DNA of 64,000 bases from Shewanella dokdonensis (GTDB taxonomy: Bacteria; Pseudomonadota; Gammaproteobacteria; Enterobacterales; Shewanellaceae). Position 1 is the stretch's first letter. Every line of letters begins with the position of its first letter. The DNA lies in assembly GCF_018394335.1 (NCBI RefSeq), contig NZ_CP074572.1, positions 2,170,001 through 2,234,000 of the forward strand, in the 5' to 3' direction. The position numbers were made by a program, and so were the translations under genes. This document shows positions 1-10,284 of the stretch, in pieces. The notes under the pieces were generated by a model that did not search any database, was not told the DNA's origin, and was given only the letters and a program-made list of their open reading frames with translations.

Positions 1-1
1 A

Positions 2-178
2 ACTGCCGCGGGTGAAGCCGTCGTTGCGATGCTGGAACCGCTGCAACAGCGCTATCAGCAATACCGACAGGATCCTGGTTATCTCAACCAGATCTTGCAT
101 GAAGGGGCTGAAAAAGCTCGGGTTCGCGCCGCCGTAACGCTTAAAGATACTTATGATAAATTAGGTTTCCTACTCTGA
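2..178 (+). CDS. trpS: Tryptophanyl-tRNA synthetase, C-terminal end (partial)
   Basis: Only the last 58 codons are inside the window; the start lies upstream. Read in frame 2 the peptide contains MLEPLQQRYQQYRQDP, then GAEKARVRAA and TLKDTYDKLGF before the TGA at 176-178. This matches the helical C-terminal tail of bacterial TrpS, which in E. coli has the same spacing of an L-x-x-RY segment, a GAEKA segment and a final GF. The family charges tRNA-Trp in the cytoplasm. An intrinsic terminator follows 16 bases after the stop. No frame problem is visible in this fragment. The assignment rests on the tail alone, so the catalytic motifs could not be checked. Confidence 0.85.
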   Translation, partial: TAAGEAVVAMLEPLQQRYQQYRQDPGYLNQILHEGAEKARVRAAVTLKDTYDKLGFLL

Positions 179-194
179 GCCTTGAGTCGGTAAC

Positions 195-230
195 AAAAAG
201 CCGGAATGCTTAGTCGCTTCCGGCTTTTTT
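195..230 (+). terminator. Rho-independent terminator after trpS
   Basis: The arms AAAAAGCCGGAA and TTCCGGCTTTTTT flank an 11-base loop and end in a T run. The A-rich left side means it could also stop the minus-strand dolP operon, whose last gene ends at 258. Confidence 0.9.
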
Positions 231-257
231 GTGCGCGTGTTTGTCTGCCATAACTAC

Positions 258-1444
<1,187 letters not shown>

Positions 1445-1516
1445 TCACTATCATGCCACAGTTGCCGTGATTTTTCAGGCATGAAAAGTGTAAAAATAAT
1501 GTTGATCAATGGCTTG

Positions 1517-1843
1517 CTAAAATGCTCCAGCGAGCCAGCTCACTTCGGTGCCGTCGATAGCTATCACATCAAAGCGGCAACCTTCCCTGATATTGTGTTG
1601 TTGCAGATATAAACTGGCCGCCTTGCGGATGCGTTCCCGCTGGGCGGCCGAAAGTGCCTGCAAGGCGCCGCCAAACCCTTTGGTTGCGCGATATTTTACC
1701 TCAACGAATATCCACTCGGAGCCTTGTTTCATCACCAGATCCAGCTCTCCAAAGGGATAGCGAACATTTTGTTCGACAAACCTTAAGCCTTGGCGTTCCA
1801 GAAAACGCCGGGCGAGTTGTTCAGCATCCTTGCCGCTCGTCAT
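1517..1843 (-). CDS. yraN: UPF0102 family protein YraN (endonuclease-like fold)
   Basis: A complete 108-residue protein of the YraN/UPF0102 family. It carries the family pattern G-x-x-AE-x-x-A-x-x-x-L near the N terminus ([16 protein letters not shown]). It also has the nuclease-like core FGELDLVMK ... [10 protein letters not shown], where D, E and K correspond to the E-x-D...E-x-K arrangement of the PD-(D/E)XK-like fold. The biochemical function is not firmly established. It lies 18 bases after lpoA and about 100 bases before diaA on the same strand, the conserved enterobacterial position. Confidence 0.92.
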   Translation of the reverse strand: MTSGKDAEQLARRFLERQGLRFVEQNVRYPFGELDLVMKQGSEWIFVEVKYRATKGFGGALQALSAAQRERIRKAASLYLQQHNIREGCRFDVIAIDGTEVSWLAGAF

Positions 1844-1861
1844 GTCATCAATTCCTTGTGA

Positions 1862-3725
1862 TTACTGGGGCCGCAGCACTCCGTGCCAATATTTGCCCCA
1901 CTGTAACTGCCGGTTCAACACTCCATCGGCACCTACTGACAACTGACCGGTGCGGCCGTTGAACTGATAACCTGGGAACGCGCGCATTTGCGCCAGTTTG
2001 TTCACCAATTGTAGTGAATCATAACCCATGGCATATAGGCGTTTCTGGGTGTTCCCCAAGAAGGCCAAAGTGCCGCGACATTGGCGTCAGAGCTATTTTG
2101 TAACAACCATGGAATATCGCTCATGGTGATATTGTTCAATTCCTGCACCGTCTGATGGCTGTCATCCTGGCGTGCCCGGCTGCTGGTGTAAATGGGCACG
2201 GGTTCGGCGAAGACACTGAAGTTCACATCGATATAAGGCTTGAGCAGCGGTAATGCCTGATTACTACAGATCATGTAAATGGCATCAATATCGCGCCGCG
2301 AACGGAAATCAGCTTTAATCTGGTTCCCCAGTAGATTTTTAATCTGATTGATACGGGTCTGGCTATCGCTGACCCCAAGGCATCCTGCACTGTGTCACGC
2401 ATTTTATCAGCTGAGAAATAATGCACTTCAGCCGCTTCATCGGTGAGAGACTGCCAGTTCACATTAAAACTTTCGGCCATGCGGTGGCCAATATTGTCAT
2501 CACTAACCAACAGCAATGGCCGTTCGATACCATCCTGGTACATACGCTGGGCAGCATCGGCCGATTCCTGGGTAGGTGACAGGGCAAAATAATACTTGTC
2601 CTTATCCACGACTAATCGGCTGGTGTGGTTCAAAAACAGCTCTGGTGGTTTGGGCATGGCGGTTGCAACATTCTGCTGCGGCGTAGGAGCAGATGTTGCG
2701 GTTGGTTGCGGGTTTACGGGCGATTGTTGTAGTTTCAGCACTTGGTCAACGGCATTGGGCAGTAATGGCCCAATGATAAAATCAGCACCATTTTGCAATG
2801 CTTGCTGATAAGCGCTGTCGGCAGCAACGGCGGTATCGTAAAAATTGATGCTGATATTCTCGTCTGGTTCTGCCAAATATGCAGCCACAATACCTTGCCG
2901 CAATGGTTCAGCAATATCTGCTCGTTCACCGGTCAAGGGCAGCAGTACCGCAATGCGTTGTGGATGATAGGGCTTGGTACTTAGCGCCCGTTGTAAATCG
3001 GCCGGGAGTTGTAATGCCGCCGGGTGCGATGGATTGGCCTTTTGCCAACTGTCGAGATGGCTGACCAAACTGGCGGGATCAACCGCATAATGTTTGGCCA
3101 GATAAGCCAACTGCAACCATCCCAGATACATGGTGTCATGACTCTTGTTTGCCTGAGCTTCCAATGCGTCTTCTGGCAGCGATTTTAGCAGTGACCAGAT
3201 CTGCTGATAGCATTTGTGTGCTTCTTCGGCAGACAGATAACCGCTCCAGTCACTTAATTCCCGAGCTTGCAGAATGGGTTGCTTAGTTTTTTCATATAGT
3301 CGTACGCGCATCTGGTGGTAGTTGTTCCACTGCCATTGTGGTAACTGCCATGCCGAGTTGAATTGCAATTTGGTCAGCGCATCACCAATATGCCCTTGTT
3401 GCTCCAGCACTCTAGCACTGAGGTAACGGTACTCTGCCTGTAGCTCAGGCTCTGCTGGCAGCTTTGCCTGTAATGAATTGAGGATCTCTGCGGCAGATTC
3501 CGGCTGGTTATTGTTCAGATAGGCTTTGGCCGCCAGTAACAGCAAGCGCTGGCGCGCCATGGGCTCGGAGGCTTTCGCTGCTTGCGCCATATAGACCGCA
3601 GGGGTAGCTTCTGCTGTGGCCAACGACGTAGTAACGTTATCAGTCACTATCGTTGGTTGTGATGGCCTGCTGCCACAGCCCCAGAGGCTGACCAATAACA
3701 GGACGGCAATAGTAGGCTTAATCAT
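1862..3725 (-). pseudogene. lpoA: Penicillin-binding protein activator LpoA, two frameshifts
   Basis: Outer-membrane lipoprotein that activates PBP1a during peptidoglycan synthesis. The ATG at 3725 gives a signal peptide ending in the lipobox LWGC. The N-terminal TPR-like helical domain (to about residue 250) is followed by a periplasmic-binding-protein fold starting at RIAVLLPLTGERADIAEPLRQG. As written the frame breaks twice. At the CCCC run 2373-2376 one more base would restore ALGVSDSQTRINQIKN. At AAA 2067-2069 one more base would restore AALLAFLGNTQKRLYAMGYD. With both repaired the protein is about 620 residues, the normal size, ending at 1862. Both breaks are one-base losses in short runs, so sequencing error is more likely than decay. 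It is divergent from rsmI, as in enterobacteria. Confidence 0.9.
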
Positions 3726-3831
3726 ATTCTGGCTTTTCAACACAAGGCTGTACTCTGGTAAGATGCTGGCCTTAGTTTAACCTTCTATGTTGTCCAGCGA
3801 AAGACCGGACAATCTGTTCTCCGAGGTAGTT

Positions 3832-4692
3832 ATGAGCGTGCCTGTTGCACTTTATATTGTTCCAACACCGATCGGTAATCTAGGGGATTTGACGCCGCGT
3901 GCGGTGGAAGTGCTATCAGCGGTAAGCCTGATTGCCTGTGAAGACACGCGGCATAGCGGTAAGTTGTTGAGTCACTTCAATATTACCACCCGCACTATGG
4001 CACTACATGATCACAATGAGCGCGCTAAGGCTCAGTGGTTTATCGAAAAACTACAGGCAGGTGAATCGGTTGCATTGATCAGCGATGCTGGTACGCCACT
4101 GATTTCTGACCCGGGTTATCACTTGGTATCTCAAGTGCGTGCAGCGGGCTTTCAGGTGAGTCCCTTGCCGGGAGCTTGTGCGGCGATTACGGCACTGTCC
4201 GCCTCTGGTTTGCCGTCAGACCGTTTTTCATTTGAAGGTTTTTTGCCTGCCAAAGATAAAGCCCGCTTGGATAAACTTGAATCGCTCAAGGAAGACAGTC
4301 GCACGCTGATATTTTATGAGTCGCCTCACCGCATCCTGCCAAGTCTGGCCGCGCTGGAGCAGGTTTTTGGTGCCGAGCGCCCCATGGTAATGGCCCGGGA
4401 ACTCACTAAAACCTTTGAAACCTTTTTGGTGGGCAGTATCAGCGAGATCCGCGCCCAGGTGGAGGCCGATCCGAACCAACAAAAAGGCGAAATGATACTG
4501 ATGTGCCACGGTTATATCAGTGCTGATGAAGACGTCATTCCCGCCAAAGCGCTAGATACACTGAAACTGCTGTGTGCCGAACTACCGCTGAAAAAAGCCG
4601 CGGCTATCACGGCTGAAATTTATGGACTGAAAAAATGCCCTTTACAAGCAAGGGTTGGAGTTGGGTTGGTAACAGAAATAGTTTGCCAGTGA
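3832..4692 (+). CDS. rsmI: 16S rRNA 2'-O-ribose C1402 methyltransferase RsmI
   Basis: SAM-dependent methyltransferase of the tetrapyrrole-methylase fold; it methylates the ribose of C1402 in 16S rRNA. The N-terminal signature [18 protein letters not shown] is followed by [25 protein letters not shown] and [17 protein letters not shown], in the order typical of RsmI. I chose the ATG at 3832 because it has a GAGG about six bases upstream and gives about 286 residues, the E. coli length; a start at 3787 adds 15 residues. The C-terminal end is probably frameshifted at the A6 run 4630-4635. Changing the run length restores a typical tail ([12 protein letters not shown]) ending at TAA 4670-4672. 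The rnpB promoter lies at the end of this gene. Confidence 0.92.
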   Translation: MSVPVALYIVPTPIGNLGDLTPRAVEVLSAVSLIACEDTRHSGKLLSHFNITTRTMALHDHNERAKAQWFIEKLQAGESVALISDAGTPLISDPGYHLVSQVRAAGFQVSPLPGACAAITALSASGLPSDRFSFEGFLPAKDKARLDKLESLKEDSRTLIFYESPHRILPSLAALEQVFGAERPMVMARELTKTFETFLVGSISEIRAQVEADPNQQKGEMILMCHGYISADEDVIPAKALDTLKLLCAELPLKKAAAITAEIYGLKKCPLQARVGVGLVTEIVCQ

Positions 4693-4710
4693 GCCCGGCT
4701 AGGCTATAAT
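4683..4710 (+). promoter_or_regulatory. Sigma70-type promoter of rnpB
   Basis: TTGCCA at 4683-4688 and a perfect TATAAT at 4705-4710, with a 16-base spacer. The predicted start is about 8 bases downstream, at the first base of the RNase P RNA. The -35 box sits at the very end of the rsmI frame. Confidence 0.8.
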
Positions 4711-4717
4711 CCGCGCC

Positions 4718-5076
<359 letters not shown>

Positions 5077-5083
5077 CTTTTAG

Positions 5084-5108
5084 GCCCAGCTAACCAGCTG
5101 GGCTTTTT
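5084..5108 (+). terminator. Rho-independent terminator of rnpB
   Basis: GCCCAGC, a six-base loop, GCTGGGC and a run of five T directly downstream of the mature RNase P RNA. Confidence 0.9.
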
Positions 5109-5294
5109 CTTTGTGGTGTTGTAAGGTTCACACCTGTGCAAGATTTATCGCACGCGATGGCAAGCTGCGTTGGCGAAAATATTCCACTTTCACTGCGCTT
5201 AGCTGTGCTGAATAGCTTAATGTGTTAAATAGCCTGCCACGGGCTGTATGCACATGCAGTTCAGTGGCACGCTGTGAATCCATCCCTGGAAGCT

Positions 5295-5320
5295 CGTCGC
5301 CAGCATCCATGCTGGCAACG
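5295..5320 (+). repeat. Palindromic REP-like element, left of accessory block
   Basis: Centred on CCAGCATCCATGCTGG, a near-perfect palindrome with outer bases CGTCG and CAACG. In the surrounding gap (5109-5537) I see no gene, only this element and AT-rich sequence. A diverged relative lies at 7258-7283 (21 of 26 bases identical when that copy is reverse-complemented). That the two belong to one repeat family is inference. Confidence 0.5.
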
Positions 5321-5537
5321 GCCACTGACCCGCATGTGCTGGGGATTTAGGTGTTCTCCTGAATTATTGGTGTTGAGATGCAGCTATTATCAAGAATATT
5401 TGTCCCAATGTTTGTTAGTGGCAACCAATCTTTGATTTTTGTTAACCACTTGGTTGACCAAATTTTATTAATGCTACAGAGTGTTTATAGACTTAGGTTT
5501 TACCATTGCGTTTTCACCATCATACATGGAACAATAA

Positions 5538-5912
5538 ATGAGTCAGTATTGGGTAGTTGGGGCATCTTGGGGCGGGACTGAACATCAAGATAAAAAATTC
5601 CTTCAACAGGGAATATGGATGCTTGGTTGGGAAAAAGAAGATCAACCAGCACAATATAAAAATGCTTTACAAATAAAAGCTGGTGACCGAATTGCAATTA
5701 AACGCATGAAAGGTCGTGGTCAAACTGGCATAAAAGTTCTTCATCTTGGCATTATCAAAGGTGTCATCCTAGATATAGATAAAGTTGTATGTACAGTTGA
5801 CTGGGTTGCTACTGACTTAAACCGCAACATCGAAGAGAGCCGCGGTTGTTTCAAATCAATTCATGGTCCATTTGCAAAAGACGAATGGGTAGAAAAGGTT
5901 TTTTGTCTTTAG
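5538..5912 (+). CDS. Small protein of unknown function, possible EVE/PUA-like domain
   Basis: A complete 124-residue protein I do not recognise with certainty. It starts MSQYWVVGASWGG, then has a KAGDRIAIKRMKG segment near residues 47-59, GIKVLHLGIIKGV near 63-75 and a C-terminal RGCFKSIHGPF. The order Y-W-hydrophobic-G-x-S-W, then a GD-x-I-A-I-K strand, then an L-G-I strand, recalls EVE/PUA-like modified-base readers and the N-terminal domains of McrB-type restriction proteins; this is fold-level inference only. No signal peptide or membrane segment is seen. Its base composition is clearly more AT-rich than the flanking core genes. The ATG has only a weak GGA upstream. It is followed 148 bases later by another accessory gene on the same strand. 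Confidence 0.75.
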   Translation: MSQYWVVGASWGGTEHQDKKFLQQGIWMLGWEKEDQPAQYKNALQIKAGDRIAIKRMKGRGQTGIKVLHLGIIKGVILDIDKVVCTVDWVATDLNRNIEESRGCFKSIHGPFAKDEWVEKVFCL

Positions 5913-6060
5913 AAAAAGCCTGTAGTTTGTGTTAGCCAAACACGCTTGTCTGGGACATAAAACTCTCCGTTTGCTTTATCGCTGCGTTCTAAATTAACAC
6001 AACGTAAACTACATATTGTCCGCTACTAGTGCGTTTGATAACAGAAGGAGTTCTTGTCAC

Positions 6061-6861
6061 GTGATGGTGAACGATGAAAGCTATAAACAGCATAAGATAT
6101 TCGCCAAGTTAGCTGAATACATAAATTTCTATCGTAGATTGTCCATGTCGGTGATGAGTTTTGCCACTATGGGAACTACGGCTTTAATCAATATTGATAC
6201 ATATGTTTATTCTTCAATTCAGGGAACCGTTGATTCGATAAGGACTCTTTTGGAAAAAGGGAGGATTAATGATTGTTATAGCTTGGTTAGGAAGTATTAT
6301 GACTCTGTAATTATAAATACGTATTCGAATTTATATCTCGAAGAACATCGTGGCATTGAAAATAAAATTGTAGAAAAGATAAACAACTGGCTTCATGGTA
6401 AGGAGAAGTTACCAGAATTTAGGGTAATGTCACAATACATAAGAAATAGTAGTGTGCTAAATGAAATAAATGCTCTCTTATATTCTGATTGTCGTTATAA
6501 GATGATCAGGGATCGCTGTAATGACCATACGCATTATAATTATTTTCAGAATGTTCTTCTAAATGATAGTGATGTATATCTAAAGAATCGAGCTCAATCC
6601 CTAAATGAGCTGTCTGAAGATATAAGCTCTATATTCATTCTTCATTTGAGCTACATTCTTACAGTTTGCGAACATTATATGATGGCTAGTGATTACCTTG
6701 AGCATTTAGAATGCGGTATGACTCTTCCGGAAAATTCACAGCACTGGGTTGCTCCATTTGTGCAAAGTGCATTTTCCAATATTTTAAACAAAGAAAGAGC
6801 TGATATAGGGATAGTTATTCTAAAAAATACATCTATGCACTTGAAGGCTGCCGATGCCTAA
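6061..6861 (+). CDS. Uncharacterised alpha-helical accessory protein with HEPN-like motif
   Basis: About 266 residues. GTG at 6061 (or ATG at 6064) is chosen because GAAGGAG at 6044-6050 lies about 10 bases upstream; a TTG start at 6016 has no such site. The protein looks mostly helical, with no signal peptide and one short hydrophobic N-terminal stretch (SVMSFATMG). Around residues 150-158 it reads RDRCNDHTHYN. This contains two overlapping R-x5-H patterns of the kind used by HEPN ribonucleases and toxins, where the first x is often polar. No antitoxin-like partner is evident. Codons and bases are strongly AT-rich, unlike its neighbours, which suggests horizontal transfer. The function is unknown and the HEPN reading is a hypothesis. 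Confidence 0.75.
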   Translation: MMVNDESYKQHKIFAKLAEYINFYRRLSMSVMSFATMGTTALINIDTYVYSSIQGTVDSIRTLLEKGRINDCYSLVRKYYDSVIINTYSNLYLEEHRGIENKIVEKINNWLHGKEKLPEFRVMSQYIRNSSVLNEINALLYSDCRYKMIRDRCNDHTHYNYFQNVLLNDSDVYLKNRAQSLNELSEDISSIFILHLSYILTVCEHYMMASDYLEHLECGMTLPENSQHWVAPFVQSAFSNILNKERADIGIVILKNTSMHLKAADA

Positions 6862-7374
6862 CAAACGCATGATCTGTGAGCCACACACAATGAGCTGTAC
6901 TTGGCTCTAAAAATCCAAGGTATTTCAGGCCAGTTAAGTGGGGGTAATTTATACAAATAGTAATCTAAGGCGTACCAAAGGCCTGTAGTTCCCATTAACT
7001 TTTGTCCAACAATTGCTAGCAACCAGCAGGTCACACCGAATTCCTATCGGCTCGGTGTAGGAGTATTGAACAGACATTGCGCAAGTGAGGCATTTGCTGT
7101 TTTCGCACCTCCATGTGCTCCATCGCATTATTTAGATTTGGCGGTGATTTGAGGAAATAGCAAAGTTAACGCTTGGCTTAAGCTTTAATAAAGTCTGAAA
7201 TCACTTAGCGATTCACAGGTTAATATATTGAATTTAAAGTATATCTATGCTTTTGAACGACGCCAGTATGGATGCAGGCGTCGAGTTTATAGGAATGTAT
7301 TTCCCGTGAGTCACCAGGAAGTGTGCGCTTTGCCCAGGCACGTCTGTGCTAACATCTCGTGCCTCAGCGGCTAG
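6862..7374. other. Intergenic stretch without a gene, right side of accessory block
   Basis: I see no credible coding frame here. It holds a 7-base hairpin (ACACCGA ... TCGGTGT, about 7031-7056), the REP-like palindrome at 7258-7283, and an imperfect stem GGCACG ... CGTGCC just before the end of the oxidoreductase gene. The base composition changes from AT-rich to core-like towards 7300. Confidence 0.5.
7258..7283 (+). repeat. Palindromic REP-like element, right of accessory block
   Basis: Perfect 7-base arms CGACGCC and GGCGTCG around AGTATGGATGCA. Its reverse complement shares GCATCCAT and CTGGC in register with the element at 5295-5320. Confidence 0.5.
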
Positions 7375-8477
7375 CTAGCGGTGTAGTAATGTTTTGAGGC
7401 CATGAGGCTGACAGCGCAGGTACTGCGGTGCGGCTTGTACCTCAGCGCCCAGGGCGGCAGCAGCGTGCCAAGGCCAGCGTGGGTCGTAAAGGATGCCGCG
7501 CGCTAGCGCAATGGCGTCAGCCTGTTCCTGTTGCAGAATTTTTCGGCTTGTAGCGGGTCGGTGATAAGCCCGACGGCAATTACCGGCATCTGTACCTGGG
7601 CGGTAATCGCGGCGGCAAATGGCACTTGGTAGCCAGCGCCGATGGCAATTTGTTGCTTTTCCGATAAGCCGCCGCTGGAAACATGAATATAATCGCAACC
7701 GCGATGATCCAGTTCCCGTGCAAACGCAATACTTTGTGGCAGATCCCAGCCGCCATCAACCCAATCGGTAGCGCTGATGCGCACACCCACGACAAAATCA
7801 CGTGGCAGCGCTGCCCGCACGGCATCGAATATCGCCAGCGGCAGTCGCATGCGGTTGCTGAGGGTGCCACCAAATTCATCATCACGCTGATTGCTTAGTG
7901 GTGACAGAAATTGATGCAACAGATAGCCGTGAGCCGCATGCAGTTCTACACCATTGATCCCCGCTGCATGTGCCCGTTTGGCGGCAGCCACAAACTGGCT
8001 GATACAGTCGTCTATCTGGGCGCGCGTCATGGCCTGTGGTGGCCGTTGTCCTTCGGCAAAAGGAATAGCACTGGGAGCGATGGTCTGCCAGCTGCGCTCA
8101 TCGGTCGCGGGGAGTTGTTGGCCGCCTTCCCAAGGTTTATTGCAAGAGGCTTTGCGTCCGGCATGGCCTAACTGCACCAGCAACGGCATAGCTGAATCAC
8201 GGCGAATATCGTGTACCAACCGTTGCAGCGCTTGCTGGCACTCATCGTTCCATAAACCCACATCAGCGTAGGAAATCCGGCCTTCCGGGGCCACAGCAGA
8301 GGCTTCAATGATCAGCATGCCAGCGGCGGACTGTGCCAGATTGCCATAGTGTTGCCAGTGCCAAGGTTGTAGCACGCCGTTGTCGGCAGAATACATACAC
8401 ATGGGGGCAATGATGATGCGATTTTTTAGGGTAAGACTGCCCAGACTCAGGGGATTGAAAAGCTTAGCCACGAACAA
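7375..8477 (-). pseudogene. NADH:flavin oxidoreductase, old yellow enzyme family, frameshifted
   Basis: FMN-dependent ene-reductase of the OYE/YqjM type, a TIM barrel. Visible family features are LTLKNRIIIAPMCMYSA at the N terminus (the Cys of PMCMYS is typical of the YqjM class), LVQLGHAGRKA, the substrate-binding HAAHGYLLHQFLSP (H-x-x-H) and NQRDDEFGGTLSNRMRLP, and DYIHVSSGGL. Near the end the frame breaks at T5 7539-7543. One more base would give AEKILQQEQADAIALARG and a normal C terminus ending at 7375, with the expected phosphate-binding ALARGILYDP. The repaired length is about 367 residues. The in vivo substrate is not known; the family reduces activated C=C bonds. It stands alone, followed by a short gap to the Omp85 gene. 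Confidence 0.85.
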
Positions 8478-8577
8478 CGCCTCCTTTGCAAAGATGGCTG
8501 CCTGTCACCGGATGGCGACTAGCAGTGATAGTGGTCATTGTAAGCACCAATACGCGATAGCTTGCAAGATGCTTTGC

Positions 8578-10188
8578 TCAGAAGTGGCTTTTAACTTCAA
8601 AACGCCATTCCCAGCCACTGACATGTTCGCCGTTGCTCATCGGCAAGCTAAAGTCGATGTGTACCACGTTGCCGTAACTGGAACGGGATGAATAGATACG
8701 AGCGCCAATCCCAATGGCGCCAATCGGGTGAGAAATCTCATTATCTTCGGCTAATGGGCCGCCGAAGGCGTGACCTATATCGATGAAGGCGGCCCAGCCC
8801 AGTTCTGCTAGCTGATACAGATTAATGTTGGGGTAATTACGTAATTCGGTGGTGACCAACCATTGATGATCCCCATGCTGGAAATCATTCGGGTAGCCAC
8901 GCATGCCGGTTTCATCGCCCAGCGCTAAAGGTAAATCACGGAAATTATGCCGTGAACTAATCAGCTGCACTCGAGAATAAGCCGACCACTTGTGATTAAA
9001 ACGGTAAAAATATTCGGCAGTGGCTGCTACCCGGTAGTAGTCGGGTTGTGCCGTAGCAAAAATACCGGCGGCGTCGAGTTGCAGTAGCAGCAATTCGTTG
9101 TCATCGGCATAACCACGGTTCAGTTGCCAATCAAGATGATAACCCAGACTGTCACCATCGTTGGTTTCTACCCCAAAACGCAGCTTATGGTGCCAGCCAA
9201 GATTAATATCTTCAGTAAAATTAATAAGATGTACATTAGTCATTACCCGATAATCGTCTTGTAGATACTCCCATTCAGCCCAAGGATAGGTAAAATTGCG
9301 ATCTTGTGGCAGTGGTAACATGGGCTGGCCGACAATGGCGGTAAAGGCGTGACGATCACGGGTGATCCCAAAGCGCAAGCGCTGCCGGACATCGCCTTGC
9401 TGTTGCAGCAACATTCCCCAGTAAAATTCGGCAAAATCCAGACTTTCCTGATACTCCTGCAGGTCTTCACCGTTCTGGCGAAACGTATTGGTGCGGTCAA
9501 CGCTTTGATATTCCGCGCCGTAAGCCCGAGTGTCCATCAGTGTGTAGAACGGTTTGTCGAACATCAGCCAGGTGGATTTTCCGTCATCATTATCAGCAAA
9601 ACTGGCGGCAACGCGCGCATTTTTAACCACGGTCAATGGCGTTTCGAAATCAAACTTATAACCGGTGCGGTTTTCATCGGATTGGTATTCCAGTTGGGTT
9701 TGCATCCCCAACCCCAGAATATTGTCGTCTTTAATCCCAAACGAGTAGCGGTTCTTGCCGCCACTGCGGCCCCAGTCAATGGTAGGGAGTAATGACCACT
9801 GATCCCAGGTTTCCACCAGCAAATTCACCTGTGGTTGTGGTTGGTCATCTTTGGCGGGGATTTGCACAATTTTGGCATCACGCAGATAAGGCTCTTTGCG
9901 TAAAATTCGTTGCGCTTCCTCCAGCTGTTTTTGCGTAATCACATCGCCTTCTTTAAAACTTAGACGGTCGAGGACCACAGACTCGCGGGTATTGATATGA
10001 AGCGCGTTGGCCCAGTGATGCAGAAAGATGGCATTGGACGCTGATTCATCGAATATGGGGTTGCTGACAACCTGAATGTGACCAACCACAAAGGTGTTGT
10101 TAGCGTCATTGTTACTTGCCGGTGTTGCATTCACCGACAGCCCAATAGCGCTCGTTGCCAGTAACCACAGTAGCTGGTGATAATGCAT
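8578..10188 (-). CDS. Omp85-superfamily outer-membrane protein with one POTRA domain
   Basis: A 536-residue protein with a signal peptide (to about residue 22). One POTRA-like domain at about 33-132 contains FVVGHIQVVSNPIFDES, LSFKEGDVITQKQLEEAQRILRKEPYL and VNLLVETWDQWSLLP. A beta-barrel follows of alternating hydrophobic strands, with the Omp85 lid-lock motif MRGYPNDF (RGY) near residue 430 and a terminal phenylalanine, the usual BAM-recognised end. BamA has five POTRA domains and TamA three, so this is a shorter relative of the BamA/TamA surface-antigen family. Related proteins work in outer-membrane assembly or transport, but the substrate cannot be told from sequence. It is monocistronic, with 100 bases or so on either side. 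Confidence 0.8.
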   Translation of the reverse strand: MHYHQLLWLLATSAIGLSVNATPASNNDANNTFVVGHIQVVSNPIFDESASNAIFLHHWANALHINTRESVVLDRLSFKEGDVITQKQLEEAQRILRKEPYLRDAKIVQIPAKDDQPQPQVNLLVETWDQWSLLPTIDWGRSGGKNRYSFGIKDDNILGLGMQTQLEYQSDENRTGYKFDFETPLTVVKNARVAASFADNDDGKSTWLMFDKPFYTLMDTRAYGAEYQSVDRTNTFRQNGEDLQEYQESLDFAEFYWGMLLQQQGDVRQRLRFGITRDRHAFTAIVGQPMLPLPQDRNFTYPWAEWEYLQDDYRVMTNVHLINFTEDINLGWHHKLRFGVETNDGDSLGYHLDWQLNRGYADDNELLLLQLDAAGIFATAQPDYYRVAATAEYFYRFNHKWSAYSRVQLISSRHNFRDLPLALGDETGMRGYPNDFQHGDHQWLVTTELRNYPNINLYQLAELGWAAFIDIGHAFGGPLAEDNEISHPIGAIGIGARIYSSRSSYGNVVHIDFSLPMSNGEHVSGWEWRFEVKSHF

Positions 10189-10284
10189 TCTGCGCTCCCC
10201 AAATACACTCGGTTGTTAACCGGACTATTTGAATCATAGTCGTTTTTGGTGAGTGTGGCGGAATGCAGTTAGCGTTTTAACGAT

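Noticed and set aside
5128..5325. A 65-residue minus-strand ORF after rnpB
   Set aside because: It covers the palindromic repeat region, has no ribosome-binding site and no recognisable domain.
6856..6939. Integron attC site at the end of the second accessory gene (GCCTAAC spanning the stop codon, GTTAAGT 84 bases on)
   Set aside because: The left core matches RYYYAAC and the right matches GTTRRRY, but the inner arms do not pair and no integrase or second cassette boundary is seen.
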